A stretch of DNA of 64,000 bases from Mantamonas sphyraenae (lineage: Eukaryota > CRuMs > Mantamonadidae): assembly GCA_026936335.1 (NCBI GenBank), contig JAPMXV010000019.1:62001-126000 (forward strand), read 5' to 3'. The position numbers were made by a program, and so were the translations under genes. This document shows positions 11,971 to 23,800 of the stretch, piece by piece. The stretch's first letter is position 1. Each line of letters opens with the position of its first letter. The notes under the pieces are model-generated. The model worked only from the letters and a program-made list of their open reading frames with translations, was not told the DNA's origin and made no database searches.

Positions 11971-14900
11971 TCAATCACGTCCAGGCAGCACAAATTGCCT
12001 CTCCTCTGCCAACTGCACATCGGCCACACTCTGCTCCACCCACTCCTCCGTCACCAGATGCTTTTCCACAAAGTAGCCATTGTTCCGGCGTGCCCCATGC
12101 CTCATCCTCCGTATGCTCTCCTGGATGGTGTCCCGTCGAGTGGTGTCCTCCCTGCTCATCACCACATGCGTCGTCTCCTCGTCAATGGCATCCACCACTG
12201 CTCCCCCGTGAAAGCGATAAAGCAGTGCCGCACTGTGAAGCTCGCTGTGCTTGATCACCGTGCTCGCGTCACCCACATCTGCATACACGTCAAAGTACGC
12301 ACGTGTGCGCCGAAACAGCCCGTACACAGACGTCTCCAGGTACTCTGCCTCGTCGTCACTGTACCCATCCAAAATCTCCATCAGACGCCCGTGCAGCTCC
12401 ACGTGCTTGCTCTGTTCCTCCGACGCAGAACTGTGCTGCGACCACGCACCCATCCCCACCTCCAACGACCCATTCGACGATGACGATGACGACGATGACG
12501 ACGACGACGACGATGACGAAGAGCCCAGCCCCACACTCTGCGACAACAGTTCCATCTCGGACGCAGAGTCGTCATGCGACCCCCCACCACCGCCCACAGA
12601 CGATTCGACACTCTCCTCATCCATCTGCAACCCCTCCACGCGCTGTACCTCGTCCAGCAACCGCCTCAACTGGCTGCTCGAGCCCACCTCCTCCTCATAT
12701 GCGTCACCATACGCATCAAACCGCATGTCCAAGAAGCCACGCAGCTCCTCCGTGGCGTACAACACCTGTGGAAACTCGGGTGCAAGGACCTGGCCCGCCT
12801 TGACGCATGCGTCAATCCAGCTCGGACGTATGATGTCGTATCGTCCCCGTTGTATCTGATTGTGCACCTTGGGTGTGTCTGTGTCGTCCGCAATGATGTA
12901 CGATGTGCCCGAGCCCGGATTGGCCACCTTGCTGCCTCCGTACTGCACAATCACACGCTCCACCCGCTGCTTCTCTGCCGTCTGCTTGCACAGCACACAA
13001 AACTCCAAGCCCTCAAACACGTTGCCCTCCACTTGCACCTGGCTCGTGTTTGTGTTTGCATACTGTGACGCGATGCGGTGGCTGCTCCCACGCAGAGTCG
13101 TCTTGTTCGGCTTTGCACTCACGCGTTGCCTCTTGGTCGGCGACGCCTCCTTCCCTTCCCGTGTGCGCTTGTTGTGCAATCGACCCTTGTTCTGGTTCAT
13201 CATCACCTTCATCCCGGCGTACGTCAGCGTGTCCTCCGGATTCTTGTCCCAGCGAATGCGACGCACGCGTGGGAAGCGCAGATTGAACCCTGCCGAAAAC
13301 TTGGTCGTCCCTGCAATCTCAAACGCAGTCACCTCCACCACAAACGAGTCCTTGGGTGCAATCAACACATCTGGCACTTCTCCAGGGCCCGCTCGCCACG
13401 GCGCAAGCCATTCTGGTTGCTGTGTGGCGTCGTATGCCACCCACTTGTCACGGCACTGATTGCGTATACGTCGCAAGTCCTCCTGCGAGTATCCCGTGCC
13501 CACCTTGGTGAACGTGTACCATGTGTCGTTGCCCCCGCGAATCCCAAGCAAAAAGTGCGACAGATGCCCTCCACGCCTGTCGCCCGTGCCGTAGTACGCC
13601 CCAATCACTGTCAAGTCAATGTCTGCGTTCAATCCCTCCACGTAGTCCGGCTTGATCTTGATCCAACACTTGCCGTCGCGCTTGTTTGGTACATAATCCG
13701 ACCTGGGGTTCTTGATCACCACACCTTCAAACTGGTCGTTGATCACCGTGTCCATCTCGTTGCGCACGTCCTCTGCCGTGTGTGCCCACCTCGTGTCGCA
13801 CAATCTCCAGCCTGTGTGAATGCTCCCTGCGAATTGCCGCCTCCAGCAGCGCTTTGCGCTTTTCCAACGGCAAGCTGATCACATCCTTGCCATTCACGCG
13901 CAGCAGGTCAAACACCATGTAACATGGATGGTTGCCGTCGCTGTCGTCACTCTGTGCATGTGTGCGGTTGTTGCCAAACGGCAGAAACGTCTTGAGTTCC
14001 GATGACCACGTCACCATCTCCCCGTCCAGAATGGCCTCTTGGGCTTTGAGACACTCCAGGATGATCGGTGTCATCTTGCGTCCGTACGTCTTTGTGTAAT
14101 CGTTGGCATTGCGCGTGAAAAACTTCACCGTGTCCCCTTGCCGATGACACAGGATGCGATCACCATCGTACTTCTTTTCCATCCAGAAGCCCTGGTGGTC
14201 CATCAGCGAAGGCACCTTGTCGATTGTCGTCCGGTACGCAAGCATGGGATTGATCAGCGCAAACATTTCCAGCTCCTGCGCCGCCAGCCGCGTGTTGGGG
14301 TTGCGCAGGTCATCACACACCTTGCGCAGGTTGTTTGTTTGGTCCCACAGCTTCTCTGCGTCCTGATGGTATGTTTTGAGCATACTCTGGTATCGGATGC
14401 CAATCTTCAGGTCCTTGAGGATGATCTTCACCAAACACACAACCTCCCGCACCGACGACCGTCGCACAACCTCCTTCATCAACGCCAGCCGTGTATCGCT
14501 GTGTGTCCGACGCGTTTCCGCGTCCTTGAAATGTTAGCTACGCATGCAATGGCACAAAAAGAAACAACAGGAAGCACTCACTGGTCGGTGCTCTGGTTCA
14601 ACCCATCCAGCGCCTTGTTGACTTGACCCACACTCAGCTGGCGCCCTGTGCCACACCTGTCTTCCAACACAGAGGCCACCACGAGGGAAAAGTCGCCTGC
14701 CACGCCTTTGTTGCCCGGCACATTGGGGTTCTTCCAGTGTTTCAGCTGGCGAGCGTTGTTTGAACTGGTGCCCAAATCAAAGATCTCCGTCAGGAGCTTG
14801 GCCAGCGCCGCCTCCTGCAATCCATACGAGTTGCGTGTCTTGTCCAGTTCAGGCATGAGTAGACGCATGAGGGGAAAGATGTCCTTGTCCGTCCATGCGT

Positions 14901-15165
14901 TCCACAGCCTCACCAGCAGATCCTTCTTCTGCCGCTTTTGTCTCTGTCCTGCCACCCTCTCCAACATGTCCACCACATCCACAAACTTGATGCTGCATGC
15001 ATACGTCCCATCTGCTTCCAACCATGCGTTCACAGACTCCTTGTTCGCAGTCAGTTTGGGTAGCGAGGTTCCTGACAACCCCTTCCCCTTTCCCTTGATT
15101 GCTGACTGACGATGACGATGATGATGATGATGATGATGACGTGGTGGGTGACATGGATGTGCCAT
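11971..15165 (-). CDS. LIG4: DNA ligase IV (non-homologous end joining)
   Basis: About 1,037 residues. Domains in order: N-terminal DNA-binding domain (about 40-280), nucleotidyltransferase domain with the adenylation motif EKKYDGDR (Lys of KxDG), OB domain containing WIKIKPDYV, then two BRCT modules. The BRCTs start near FEGLEFCVLC and SVYGLFRRTRAYF and flank an acidic, Ser-rich linker. This layout is specific to LIG4, which seals double-strand breaks with XRCC4. The intron is 14499-14581 (GTGAGT...ACACAG, phase 2) with CTAACAT inside. The frame breaks at about 13795 near a GGG; GG would restore a HEVAHTAEDV join. A run of about 18 Ser (12475-12525) lies between the BRCTs. The start at 15165 gives an N-terminus with a His tract. 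Longer starts overlap the neighbouring uL3m gene. Confidence 0.9.
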
Positions 15166-15271
15166 GTTGGTCCGATTTATCGTCCAATCCCATGGCGGGT
15201 GATTGCAAGGGAGCGCTGGATGAACCAGCGCAAAGCCACACACACACACACACACACACACACCATCAAAA
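15166..15271. promoter_or_regulatory. Putative bidirectional promoter LIG4/uL3m with a CA repeat
   Basis: 106 bp between divergent start codons. It contains an uninterrupted CA tract at about 15234-15263 ending just upstream of the uL3m ATG. No other element is recognised. Confidence 0.4.
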
Positions 15272-16553
15272 ATGTTTGCACGCAGCAGACGCACAGTAGG
15301 CGTTGTGAGCCGCAGTCAGATGGCTGCAGCCGTCAGCCAGAGCCGTGGCGTGCACATGAAACGCAAGCGAAAGGAAGCCAAGCGCTTCGAACTCATGCCG
15401 GCCACAGAGGACCCGGCCTGGGTGCAATACCAGGAACACATGCTGGAAGCCAACCAACAGTGGCAGGAGGAGATGGCACAGGCCCGCGAGTTTGCGGCTG
15501 AGGAGCTGGCGGCCTATGAGGGCCTTGAGCTGAGCGAACTGAACCCGGACACCGTCCGCACTGGCCTCATTGCCATCAAGGCTGGCATGATGCCTCTGTT
15601 TGACGAGTGGGGACAACGCATCCCCGTCACAGTGCTCGAGGTAAGCGGCATGCTCACGTGCGACCACAGCTGCCCCCTTGGCAGCAGCTTCTCCCCGTTG
15701 CCGACGGCCGGAAATGCAACCAACCGGCCCCCTCCGATGCGTTCCCTTCACACTCACACACGCTCGCACACAGGTGCCCGAGACACACGTGGTGCAGGTC
15801 AAGACCCTGGATAGGGACGGATACGTGGCTGTGCAACTTGGAGCGGGCCACATTGCCGACAAGAAGGTGAACAAGGCCCAGAAGGGCATGTTTGCCGCGC
15901 AGCAGGTGCAGCCCAAGCGCCATCTTGCCGAGTTTCGCGTCTCTGAGGACGCACTGCTGCCTGTGGGCACCCCTCTCACTGTCCGCCACTTTGTGCCGGG
16001 CCAATACATCGATGCCACAGGCCACACGTCGGGCAAGGGATTCCAGGGTGTCATGAAGCGGCATGGGTTCTCGGGTCTCAGCGCCTCTCACGGCGTGTCC
16101 GTCTCGCACCGTAGCGGGTAAGTGCAGCACAGAGAGAGAGAGAGAGAGAGGGTAACATGGAGGCAAGAAGGACATCACATGAGTGCTCACCCCCCACTCC
16201 CGTCACACAGTGGTTCGACGGGTCAGTGCCAGGACCCAGGACGTGTGTTTAAGAACAAGAAGATGGCAGGAAGAATGGGCCACAAGCAACGCACGCAGCT
16301 CAACTTGCAGGTGATGCGTGTGGATACGTTGAACAACTGTCTGCTGGTCAAGGGGGCTGTGCCGGGCAGGAAGGGCACGGTGTTGCGTCTGCGCGATGCC
16401 GTCAAGAAGGACTTTTTCAGCACCAAACAGGGTTTGCTTCAGCCAGTCGAGTCGCCTCCACCCACGCCCACCTTTATTCCCCACGCGGACATGCCCAACT
16501 TGCCTGTCCTTGACCTCAACGAAGCTTCTGATCCCTTTGAATGGCGCGTGTGA
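15272..16553 (+). CDS. Mitochondrial large-subunit ribosomal protein uL3m
   Basis: About 330 residues from three exons (15272-15640, 15774-16117, 16211-16553). The N-terminus is basic and Ser/Arg-rich with no acidic residues for the first 30 positions, as in a mitochondrial presequence. The uL3 core follows: [27 protein letters not shown], then [49 protein letters not shown] and VLRLRDA. The HxxGSTGQxxxPGRVFxxKxMAGxxG block is diagnostic of bacterial-type and mitochondrial L3. It binds 23S-type rRNA near the peptidyl-transferase centre. It is convergent with the GCKR-like gene. Confidence 0.92.
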
Positions 16554-16570
16554 CAAATGAAACTGTCTCA

Positions 16571-16573
<3 letters not shown>

Positions 16574-16615
<42 letters not shown>
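16574..16615. repeat. (CT)n microsatellite
   Basis: About 21 perfect CT units in the 77-bp gap between the uL3m stop (16553) and the convergent GCKR-like stop (16631). Confidence 0.95.
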
Positions 16616-16618
<3 letters not shown>

Positions 16619-16630
16619 CTCTGAACTCTT

Positions 16631-18615
16631 TCATTTCCCCATCCACTTGCTCACCAACGGTTGCTGCTCCAGCTTGTCACGTGCATCGGCTGCCGTGTCG
16701 CTGAGCTGCAGAGTCAACAACAGGGTGACGGGCACCACAGCAGGCGTGACGACGGCCCGTTCGATGTGTGTAGAGATGGGCGCATCGACGTGGACTTGCC
16801 ACTCGTCGTCGCCCCAGATGGCACGCAGCAGGTGCATCCGAGGGGTTTCGTCGCCTTCCTCGACTCCACACACCTGGCTGACAATGCGCAAGGCCCTGTG
16901 GAACAGCTTGTTGTTGCTCAGCCGCACATCAATCATCAAATTGCTGTACACTTTGCCCTTGAGTACGTGTGCTCCCGTGCTCACTGCGTTCAGCACCCAT
17001 TTCGTTGCCAACTCCACTCCCGCTGCCATACGCCATGCCTTGGTGCACACCAGCCATGCTGGCTCCACACACACGCGCACCACACCGTTGTTGCTTTCCT
17101 CCGTCTGCCCCTCCTCCCCGTCCTCCCCCTCCTCCACATTCAGAAGCAGCAGAAACTGCGTCCCTGCCACGAGTCCCCGTGCTTCCTCCCATGCCTCCAA
17201 TACACTCTTGTCCTGGTGGCCTGCATACACAAACACACTGACGTCGTCGTTGCCCACCTCATCCGCGTGTGACTCGAGAAACGCCTCGCTGCCAATGGAG
17301 TACAACTGCTCCACCGCACTCAGATCACCTCCCTCCCCGTTCTCCATGCTCAGATCCCCCTCACTGTTGTCCATGTCTTTCCATCCACCACGAATGAACC
17401 CGCGCACGTCGTGATGATCCGCTCCAAATGTCGGCACCTGTTCGCTGGCGTCGATAAAGGCCAACACTCCCAGCGCATCCGCCCCAAAATAGCGAATTCG
17501 TCCTCCCGCACGCAACGCAGCTCCCGCAGCCTCCACCAGTCCAGCCCACGCCTCCCGGTGTGTCTCTGCGTATGTCTGCGAATACACGGCCCCGTAAAAC
17601 TCCTCCAGGATCGCACCCACGCTGTTGCTGCTCACGGACGGATGCAGGGCAAATGTGTCCCCGTGTGCGTCGACCAGTGCACGTGCACACATGCATTCCA
17701 ACAGAATCTTCGTTGCCGTCCCTCCTTTCATCCGTGTTGATCCACACAGCGGTTCACTTCCCACCACGGGGTTCACAAGCACTACCTTTCCCTTGCCCGC
17801 CTCCACACTCTGTTCCAACGCCTCTCGCACTGTGCAATCCCACCCCTCCACAGCCACGTGTCGTGCCAACTCCAGAGGGTTGAACCCCAGCACACTGGCA
17901 CACTCAAACGCCCCGTCCGTGCTCGCTGCAATCAGCTGTCCCGCCACGTACGGTGCACTCATCCCACACGTGATTCCGATGTACACCAGATGGCCCTCTG
18001 TTTGCCCTTCCGTCCTCCCCTCTTCCTCTTTGCTCTCTTTTCCCATCACTCTGTCTCGCACAGCCTGGAGATCCTTCAGGCCATGCGCAGGCGAGTCTTC
18101 CGCAAGCTCCTGCGCCGTCACCAGTGCTCGATCGCCACCTGCAATCAAATAGTGGAAGAAAGGTGTGTGTGGGCGGCTGTCCAGCGCAGATGCAATCAGT
18201 CGGTTGAACGACCGACACACAAAGTGTGCCAGACGTCCGCTGGTGCCGCATCCCGACAAGATCACCCCTGCCCCAGGCGCCTCTTCCTCCCTATGCTCCC
18301 ACCACACAGTGAATGCCTTGCTGATGCCCTCGCTCACTCGTTCCATGTTTGCTCGCACAACCTCTGATCCCACGCCGTCGTACTGCGGCCACGCCTTGGC
18401 ACCTTCCAAGATCTCCCCGTCACACGTGCACAGGATATCCAACAGTGCCTTCCATCCGCCCGGTCCATCTCCATGCTTGCTGGGTGGCGTTGCTCTGTGA
18501 TGGACGACATCTTGGGTCACTGCGTCTCTCACGAGGGTGTCAAGTTGCGTCCACCCGTGCACTCTTCGCTCTCCCACATCTTCCACACCAAAGCAAAAGG
18601 GTCAATCTCATCCAT
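16631..18615 (-). CDS. Glucokinase regulatory protein-like, double SIS-domain protein
   Basis: About 660 residues, no intron. It is collinear with animal GCKR over its full length. SIS-1 has ILSGCGTSGRLAHF, LIAGGDRALV, GITCGMSAPYVAGQ, LGFNPLELARH and GSTRMKGGTATK. SIS-2 has RIRYFGADALGVLAFID, TFGADHHDVRGF, STGAHVLKGK and DVRLSNNKLFHRAL. A C-terminal lid follows. GCKR binds fructose-6-P or fructose-1-P and inhibits glucokinase; bacterial MurQ is the related etherase. The long reading frame has no ATG before residue 80. An ATG at 18615 in another frame gives MDEIDPFALVWK, and one more G in the GGG at about 18557 would join it. The proposed start therefore assumes a one-base error. The regulatory function is inferred from family only. 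Confidence 0.82.
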
Positions 18616-18663
18616 CTGCTCTTCTACTCTTTTGCATTCACTGCAATGTCCCCACACTCCATC

Positions 18664-20748
18664 CTAAGCCACCTTGACGTTCTTGGGCAGATCCGACAGC
18701 GAGACAACGGGCAATTCCAGGGTGGATGCGGTTGCACCTCCCACCATGATCTGGTTGTGTGCCACCAGGGCTTCGCCACCGTCGATGCACATCTTGCCAT
18801 TGTTGAGGTTGGCCGAGAAGCGAGGGTAATTGCTGCTGGAGACGGCCAGGCGCAGCTTGTGGCCCTTGTTGAACACATAGCATGTCATCCACATCTTGAT
18901 GGTGATCTGGTACGGCTGACCAGGCTGCATGAGGACGGGCGTCACGTCTCCGTTGCGCCAGCGCATGCGAAGGATGTCGTCGCCCACAAGCATGGAGTCG
19001 CCGGACGGGTACACGTCGGTGATCTTCACCGTAAAGTCAGTGTCTGTGACATTGCTGGACACATGCAGAGTGCTGCGGATGCGACCACACACCGCCGTGT
19101 CCTCCGTAAACACGGGTGTGTCAAACACAAGCACGTCGTCGCGCTTCTCCTGGCCCCGCTGGTCCTGGGCGCCGCACTTGAGGAACAGGTTGTTGCCTCC
19201 GTTGGTGGGCACAGGGTGCTTGGGGTCGTAGTCATACTCCAGCACACTCGAGTTGCTGCTGTGCTCCAGACTCAGCGTCTTGTCTGCGCCCAGGTACCAC
19301 AGCTGCGGCTTGGTGGGGGGCAGGGTGTCCAGGGTCGTCCAGTACATACCCACGCGGTCGTCGTCGCCACCCAGAAGCTCCTTCTTCTCCTTCTGTGGTC
19401 CAATCACATACAGGGTGTACTTGCTGAACGTGTTGCTGCCCGTGGCATAGTCGTTCCGTGTCAGGTAGTCCTTGTCTGCCTTGAACATCTTCAGACTCTC
19501 CTCATACGACCAGATGGCCACCATGCGATCGTCCGGATACTCCGACCCCAGGAAACAATGGCCGCGTGGTCCCACAAACATCATGTTCTTCCCCTGTGCA
19601 CCGGGGCTCGTCAGCGTCTCGTAGTTCTCAAACGTCGTCAGCTGCTCCTGCAGAAAGATGTCGTACCATCCCGCCCAGAACACGGACGGATAGTCGATGT
19701 TCTTCAACTGCGTGGGTCCCAGCGTGATCTCGTGCCACGACAGGTTCTGATAGTGCGAGTTGAACCCTTCCAGGTGCTGCGCCTGCATCCAGTAGCTCGT
19801 GGCATTGGGACGCCACGCCTGCATCAGTTCCAACCAGTTGTGCATCAGACCATACCGCTGCGCACCGTCCTGGTACGCCGTGTGGTATGGGATCGACGTG
19901 GTGATCATCAGCCACGTGCCCTTCAGCATGGGCTTCTTCTCCATGTTGGCCAGGCACGTGATGATGCCATCGGCACTTGCGCCCACCTCGTACACGTCCC
20001 CATTGCTCCACTCCTGCTGCTTGATCCACGCCATCGTGTCTTCCGAGTCGTTGCTGGCGTACGTCCAGAACCCAAACGACGCTCCTCCGCTCTTGCCTGT
20101 GCCTCGCTCATCCTGCGCAATGGCCACGTACCCATGCGGCAGATACAGTTCCGCCACATTCTGTGTGGCGTACGGTCCGTACGGCGACCTGTCGATCACC
20201 GCGCCGGCCTTCTTGTTTGTGACGTGCGAATCCCAAACCTGAGCATGCCCTCCCCCACCCCATTCCGGTGTCAGCGTGCCACTCACTGCACCCCACCTGC
20301 TCCTACAAACATCCCAACCACACGCCACCCCATTCTGCTGTCCTCCCTCCCCCTCCCTCCACGAGACATCGCCCATGGGCACAGGCAGAGTCGCTTTGCG
20401 GGCCATTTTTTCTGCAATCGGGAACGAGGGAGCAGAACGGTTTTTGCGGCAACTCATCCACGCGGGGCCCTTGGACGACGCGTGCCACATGCAACCTACA
20501 AGAGTGAACAGCTTGACGCCGTCGCGCATGGGGATGTAGACGACTCGGGGCACGACGTCACGCACGTCGATGCCGGTCTGGAGACGGTAGTTCTCCACGG
20601 CCAGATTGTAGGCGCGCGAACGCTCGCGGATTTCCTGAGCGTGTTCGCCAATCACAGCTGCAGCCGGGTTGAAATGCTGCTCGGCAGCTGCCATGGCAAT
20701 GTACAGGCACACAATGAGGGCCAGTGCACGATGGATGGATGGTGACAT
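18664..20748 (-). CDS. Secreted CocE/NonD-type (S15) alpha/beta hydrolase, X-Pro dipeptidyl-peptidase-like
   Basis: About 607 residues. A signal peptide covers residues 1-22 (MSPSIHRALALIVCLYIAMAAA). The catalytic domain opens with YIPMRDGVKL and DRSPYGPY. The nucleophile is probably the Ser in VGASADG (family consensus GxSYxG), and DERGTGKSGG precedes it. The C-terminal half (from about residue 400) resembles the beta-sandwich domain of S15 enzymes. Substrate is undetermined: the family includes cocaine esterase, glutaryl-7-ACA acylase and Xaa-Pro peptidases. The intron is 20239-20499 (phase 0) with CTGACAC at 20268-20274. Secretion suggests extracellular or phagosomal digestion. Confidence 0.82.
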   Translation of the reverse strand: MSPSIHRALALIVCLYIAMAAAEQHFNPAAAVIGEHAQEIRERSRAYNLAVENYRLQTGIDVRDVVPRVVYIPMRDGVKLFTLVGCMWHASSKGPAWMSCRKNRSAPSFPIAEKMARKATLPVPMGDVSWREGEGGQQNGVACGWDVCRSRWGAVSGTLTPEWGGGGHAQVWDSHVTNKKAGAVIDRSPYGPYATQNVAELYLPHGYVAIAQDERGTGKSGGASFGFWTYASNDSEDTMAWIKQQEWSNGDVYEVGASADGIITCLANMEKKPMLKGTWLMITTSIPYHTAYQDGAQRYGLMHNWLELMQAWRPNATSYWMQAQHLEGFNSHYQNLSWHEITLGPTQLKNIDYPSVFWAGWYDIFLQEQLTTFENYETLTSPGAQGKNMMFVGPRGHCFLGSEYPDDRMVAIWSYEESLKMFKADKDYLTRNDYATGSNTFSKYTLYVIGPQKEKKELLGGDDDRVGMYWTTLDTLPPTKPQLWYLGADKTLSLEHSSNSSVLEYDYDPKHPVPTNGGNNLFLKCGAQDQRGQEKRDDVLVFDTPVFTEDTAVCGRIRSTLHVSSNVTDTDFTVKITDVYPSGDSMLVGDDILRMRWRNGDVTPVLMQPGQPYQITIKMWMTCYVFNKGHKLRLAVSSSNYPRFSANLNNGKMCIDGGEALVAHNQIMVGGATASTLELPVVSLSDLPKNVKVA

Positions 20749-20809
20749 GGCGTGGGTGGTTCCTGCGTTTTGGCCCCGAAAGCGCAGCAAATCAATCTTT
20801 CACGCAAGG
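20749..20809. promoter_or_regulatory. Very short bidirectional promoter (S15 hydrolase/TPLATE)
   Basis: 61 bp separate the two start codons. I see no TATA box or recognisable factor site. Confidence 0.4.
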
Positions 20810-23800
20810 ATGCAGAGTGCATGGGACGATGTCAACTCTGTCCTGGAAGGCGAGGACATGCAAAAGCAGATAGGGGTGCTGTGTGACCTGTTGCAGCATG
20901 CCAACATGACCGGCCAGGTTCCTGTGTCTGCCGAAGTCCTGATCGACAACTGCATCTCCCTGTCCTCCAGCGTCCTGGTGCGCAAGTATGCCCTGCAGCT
21001 GCTTCGATTCATGTCTCTGGGCCCCGAACAATGGTACGCGTATCCTTGGCGTCGTTGGGTCGGGTCCGTGCATGTGGCCTCCACACGCACGTGTTTCCAG
21101 CAAAAGCCCACGTTTGGCCGTGTGTGTGTGTGACGCACGCTTTCCCACCCTCCGCTCGCTCACACACAGCCCCACGCACGTTTTGGTTCACCTTGACACA
21201 TGTCCATGTGTAGGGAAAAGGTGATTGCGTGCATGTTGAACGACATGACGTATGACGAGGACCAGGACCCGCAGTTTCGCATCATGGCGCTGCGGTACAT
21301 CAACACCATCCCAGGCGCAGAACTCAAGGTTAGCCAATGGCACGCCGTCCAGCAACGCATGCACATCCCTGCATGGGTCGCTTTGTACACACATCCGTTG
21401 TGTCATGGCCTCCCTTTCTGTTGCAAACGTGCATGGGAGGCGAGCAAAGAGGGTTGACCCAACCCTCTCGCAAACCCCGGTGGCCGCTCGCTGACCCTTG
21501 GAACGCACCACACCCCATGCAGCTCTTCTGGAAGAAACACAGTAACGAATTGGAGTCATGTTTGGAGGCGGATGATGCAGGGGTTCGTGAAGCAGCCGTG
21601 TCGGCACTTGCTGTGCTGTTGACCCGCAACACAACCCTGATGGAGCTGCAGGGCCAGCTGTCGGAGGATTTGGCGCTGTTGAGTCGCCGTGTGTTGGATG
21701 TGGATGATAGGGTGACCGCATCTGCGTTCTCTGCCCTGCGACTGTTGTTCATCGAGGCCACAAGCGGACCCAGCTTCGACATGGATCACGACGTGGAGCG
21801 CCTCAGCTACTTTCGAGCCAAGCAGCTCGAGCTGACGGTGGAGATCTGCGGTAGGCTGGTTGAACGCTTTGCAGTGATGGTCCAACGTGCCATGCGACTG
21901 CCCTACGCTCTGCGACAACACACGCTGTATCCACTCACCTTTGTGGCCACCAACGGCCTGCGTCTGGGTGCCATGTACGCCAAGATGGATGTCAGCAAGT
22001 GTCTGGCACGCCATGAAATGGTGCAAATGAGCCTGGATGCCATGGATCCGCTGCTGGAAACGCCTCAATTGGCCCTTGTGTACGAGGCCGGCAAGAACAT
22101 TGCGTACCTACTGACTCAGCATGAGGACAGCGAAGCTCGCAATGCGTATGCCCTGAATGTGATGGCTGCGTTTTCGCGTTGGGTGGACACCGATGAGGTA
22201 AACACGTACCGCTCCTTGCTGCTGCGAGAGATGACCCAGTTTGTGCACATGCTCAAGCAAGACAAGCTGGACGTGGTGCTCAGCCTGCTGGACCCTGTGC
22301 GCTCCCTGCCCGATCTCTCGGATCGCTTCTATTGCCTCCAGCTGTTGTGCCAGAGCATGGTGCACACCACCATGCGGGACGCCCTGAAAATCAAGGGTCT
22401 CACATCGGGACACTCCCTCATGATGCAGTTTTGCACCTCGGACGACATGAAGGCTGTCACGTCGGACAGCTTTGGACAGGACGACTCGTTCCGTGAAGAG
22501 ATCGTCTTCACCATGGCCAACACCCTGTTGGACTTTGCCGCCGACCAGCCCGAGCTCTCTGTCCTCTTTGACGTCCACTACAAGTCCCGCCTTGCGGGTC
22601 CCTTCCACCGCAACATCCATAGCCCCTGGGTGCAGATCTGCTTGGACTTTATGGAGCATTTCCCAAAGGTGGTGGTGTGGGACACGGACAACCGAGCGTT
22701 TACAGTCAACGCTTTCTTCACGCTCCTTGCCACCGTGTGTACCGTGGTGGAAAAGACAAAGCGTCAGCTGACGTTTGGTAGCAACGCCAGCGACGAGGGC
22801 AAAGGCAATGGCAGCAGCAGCAGCAGCAGCAGCAGTAGCAGCAGCAGCTCATCATCTTCAAGCAGCAGCAGCAACGAAGAAGTGATGTTTGGGGATGAGG
22901 TGCAAGAGACACAGACCGAGGAGGAGAAGGAAAAGGAGAGGGAACAGAAGCATGTGGAAGAGCTGCAGACACGGTTGCACAAGCTACTGGCGTCGCTGGT
23001 GCACTACTCGTACACCATTGAGAACGCAAGCGTGCGCACACGGCTGCTGTGCCTGGCCGCACAGCACATGAGCTTCGACACGGAGGAGCAGTTGAAGGAC
23101 GGACGCAAGCTGGTGGAGAAGTTGGAGTATGCTCTGTTGCTGACAGACAAGTTCTGGGGCCAGCAGGTGGAGGCGGCACGGTTGACGGAAGAGACGGGTC
23201 TGCTCGGCAACGATATCCTGCGCGTGATGGAGCGTGTGCCCTTGCCGGACAGCAACCTACTGCTGCACGCGGTGATGATCCTATCACTGCGGTGCAGTGC
23301 ACTGTCGGAGGACATTGCAGGGGTGCTGCGCAAGTGCGTGCGTTCGCAACACGCAGACGTAATCATGCGTGACACAAGCAGCAAAATCATGGCCCACATC
23401 CAACACTTGGCCACCGTGGAGAAGGAGGCGGGCGAGGACAAGGCTCGTCGCATGCGCAGGCGAATGCTGCTGAATTGCCTGAGCAGCGACTTTCCACCCA
23501 TGTACGAGGAGCTGGAAATCGAAAAGGAGAGCAGCTCGGCGACTGTATACGCCACACTGGCGTATCAGCGTGCACTGGAGATGCTGTTACAGCAAAAGAG
23601 GAAGCAGCTGACGGAAAAGAGCCTGATGGCCGTGAGCAACTACGTGTCGCGCAACAGCGGCAAGAGCGAGGGTGGCATGCGACCCAGTCGCGGTGTGAAT
23701 GCCATCAGTGGCACAGACAGGGCACTGTACAGCAAACCGTCGACGTTGGACAAGTACATGGCAGGCATCGAGAAACGCTGGTCGCCAAAGCAGCTTCTCA

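Noticed and set aside
16574-16615. CT repeat as a promoter element
   Set aside because: It lies between two convergent stop codons, where no promoter is expected.
18349-20745. Very long plus-strand open frame (about 800 codons) opposite the S15 hydrolase and GCKR-like genes
   Set aside because: It is antisense to two clear families, His/Val/Leu-rich without motifs, and arises from the GC-biased third positions of the minus-strand genes.
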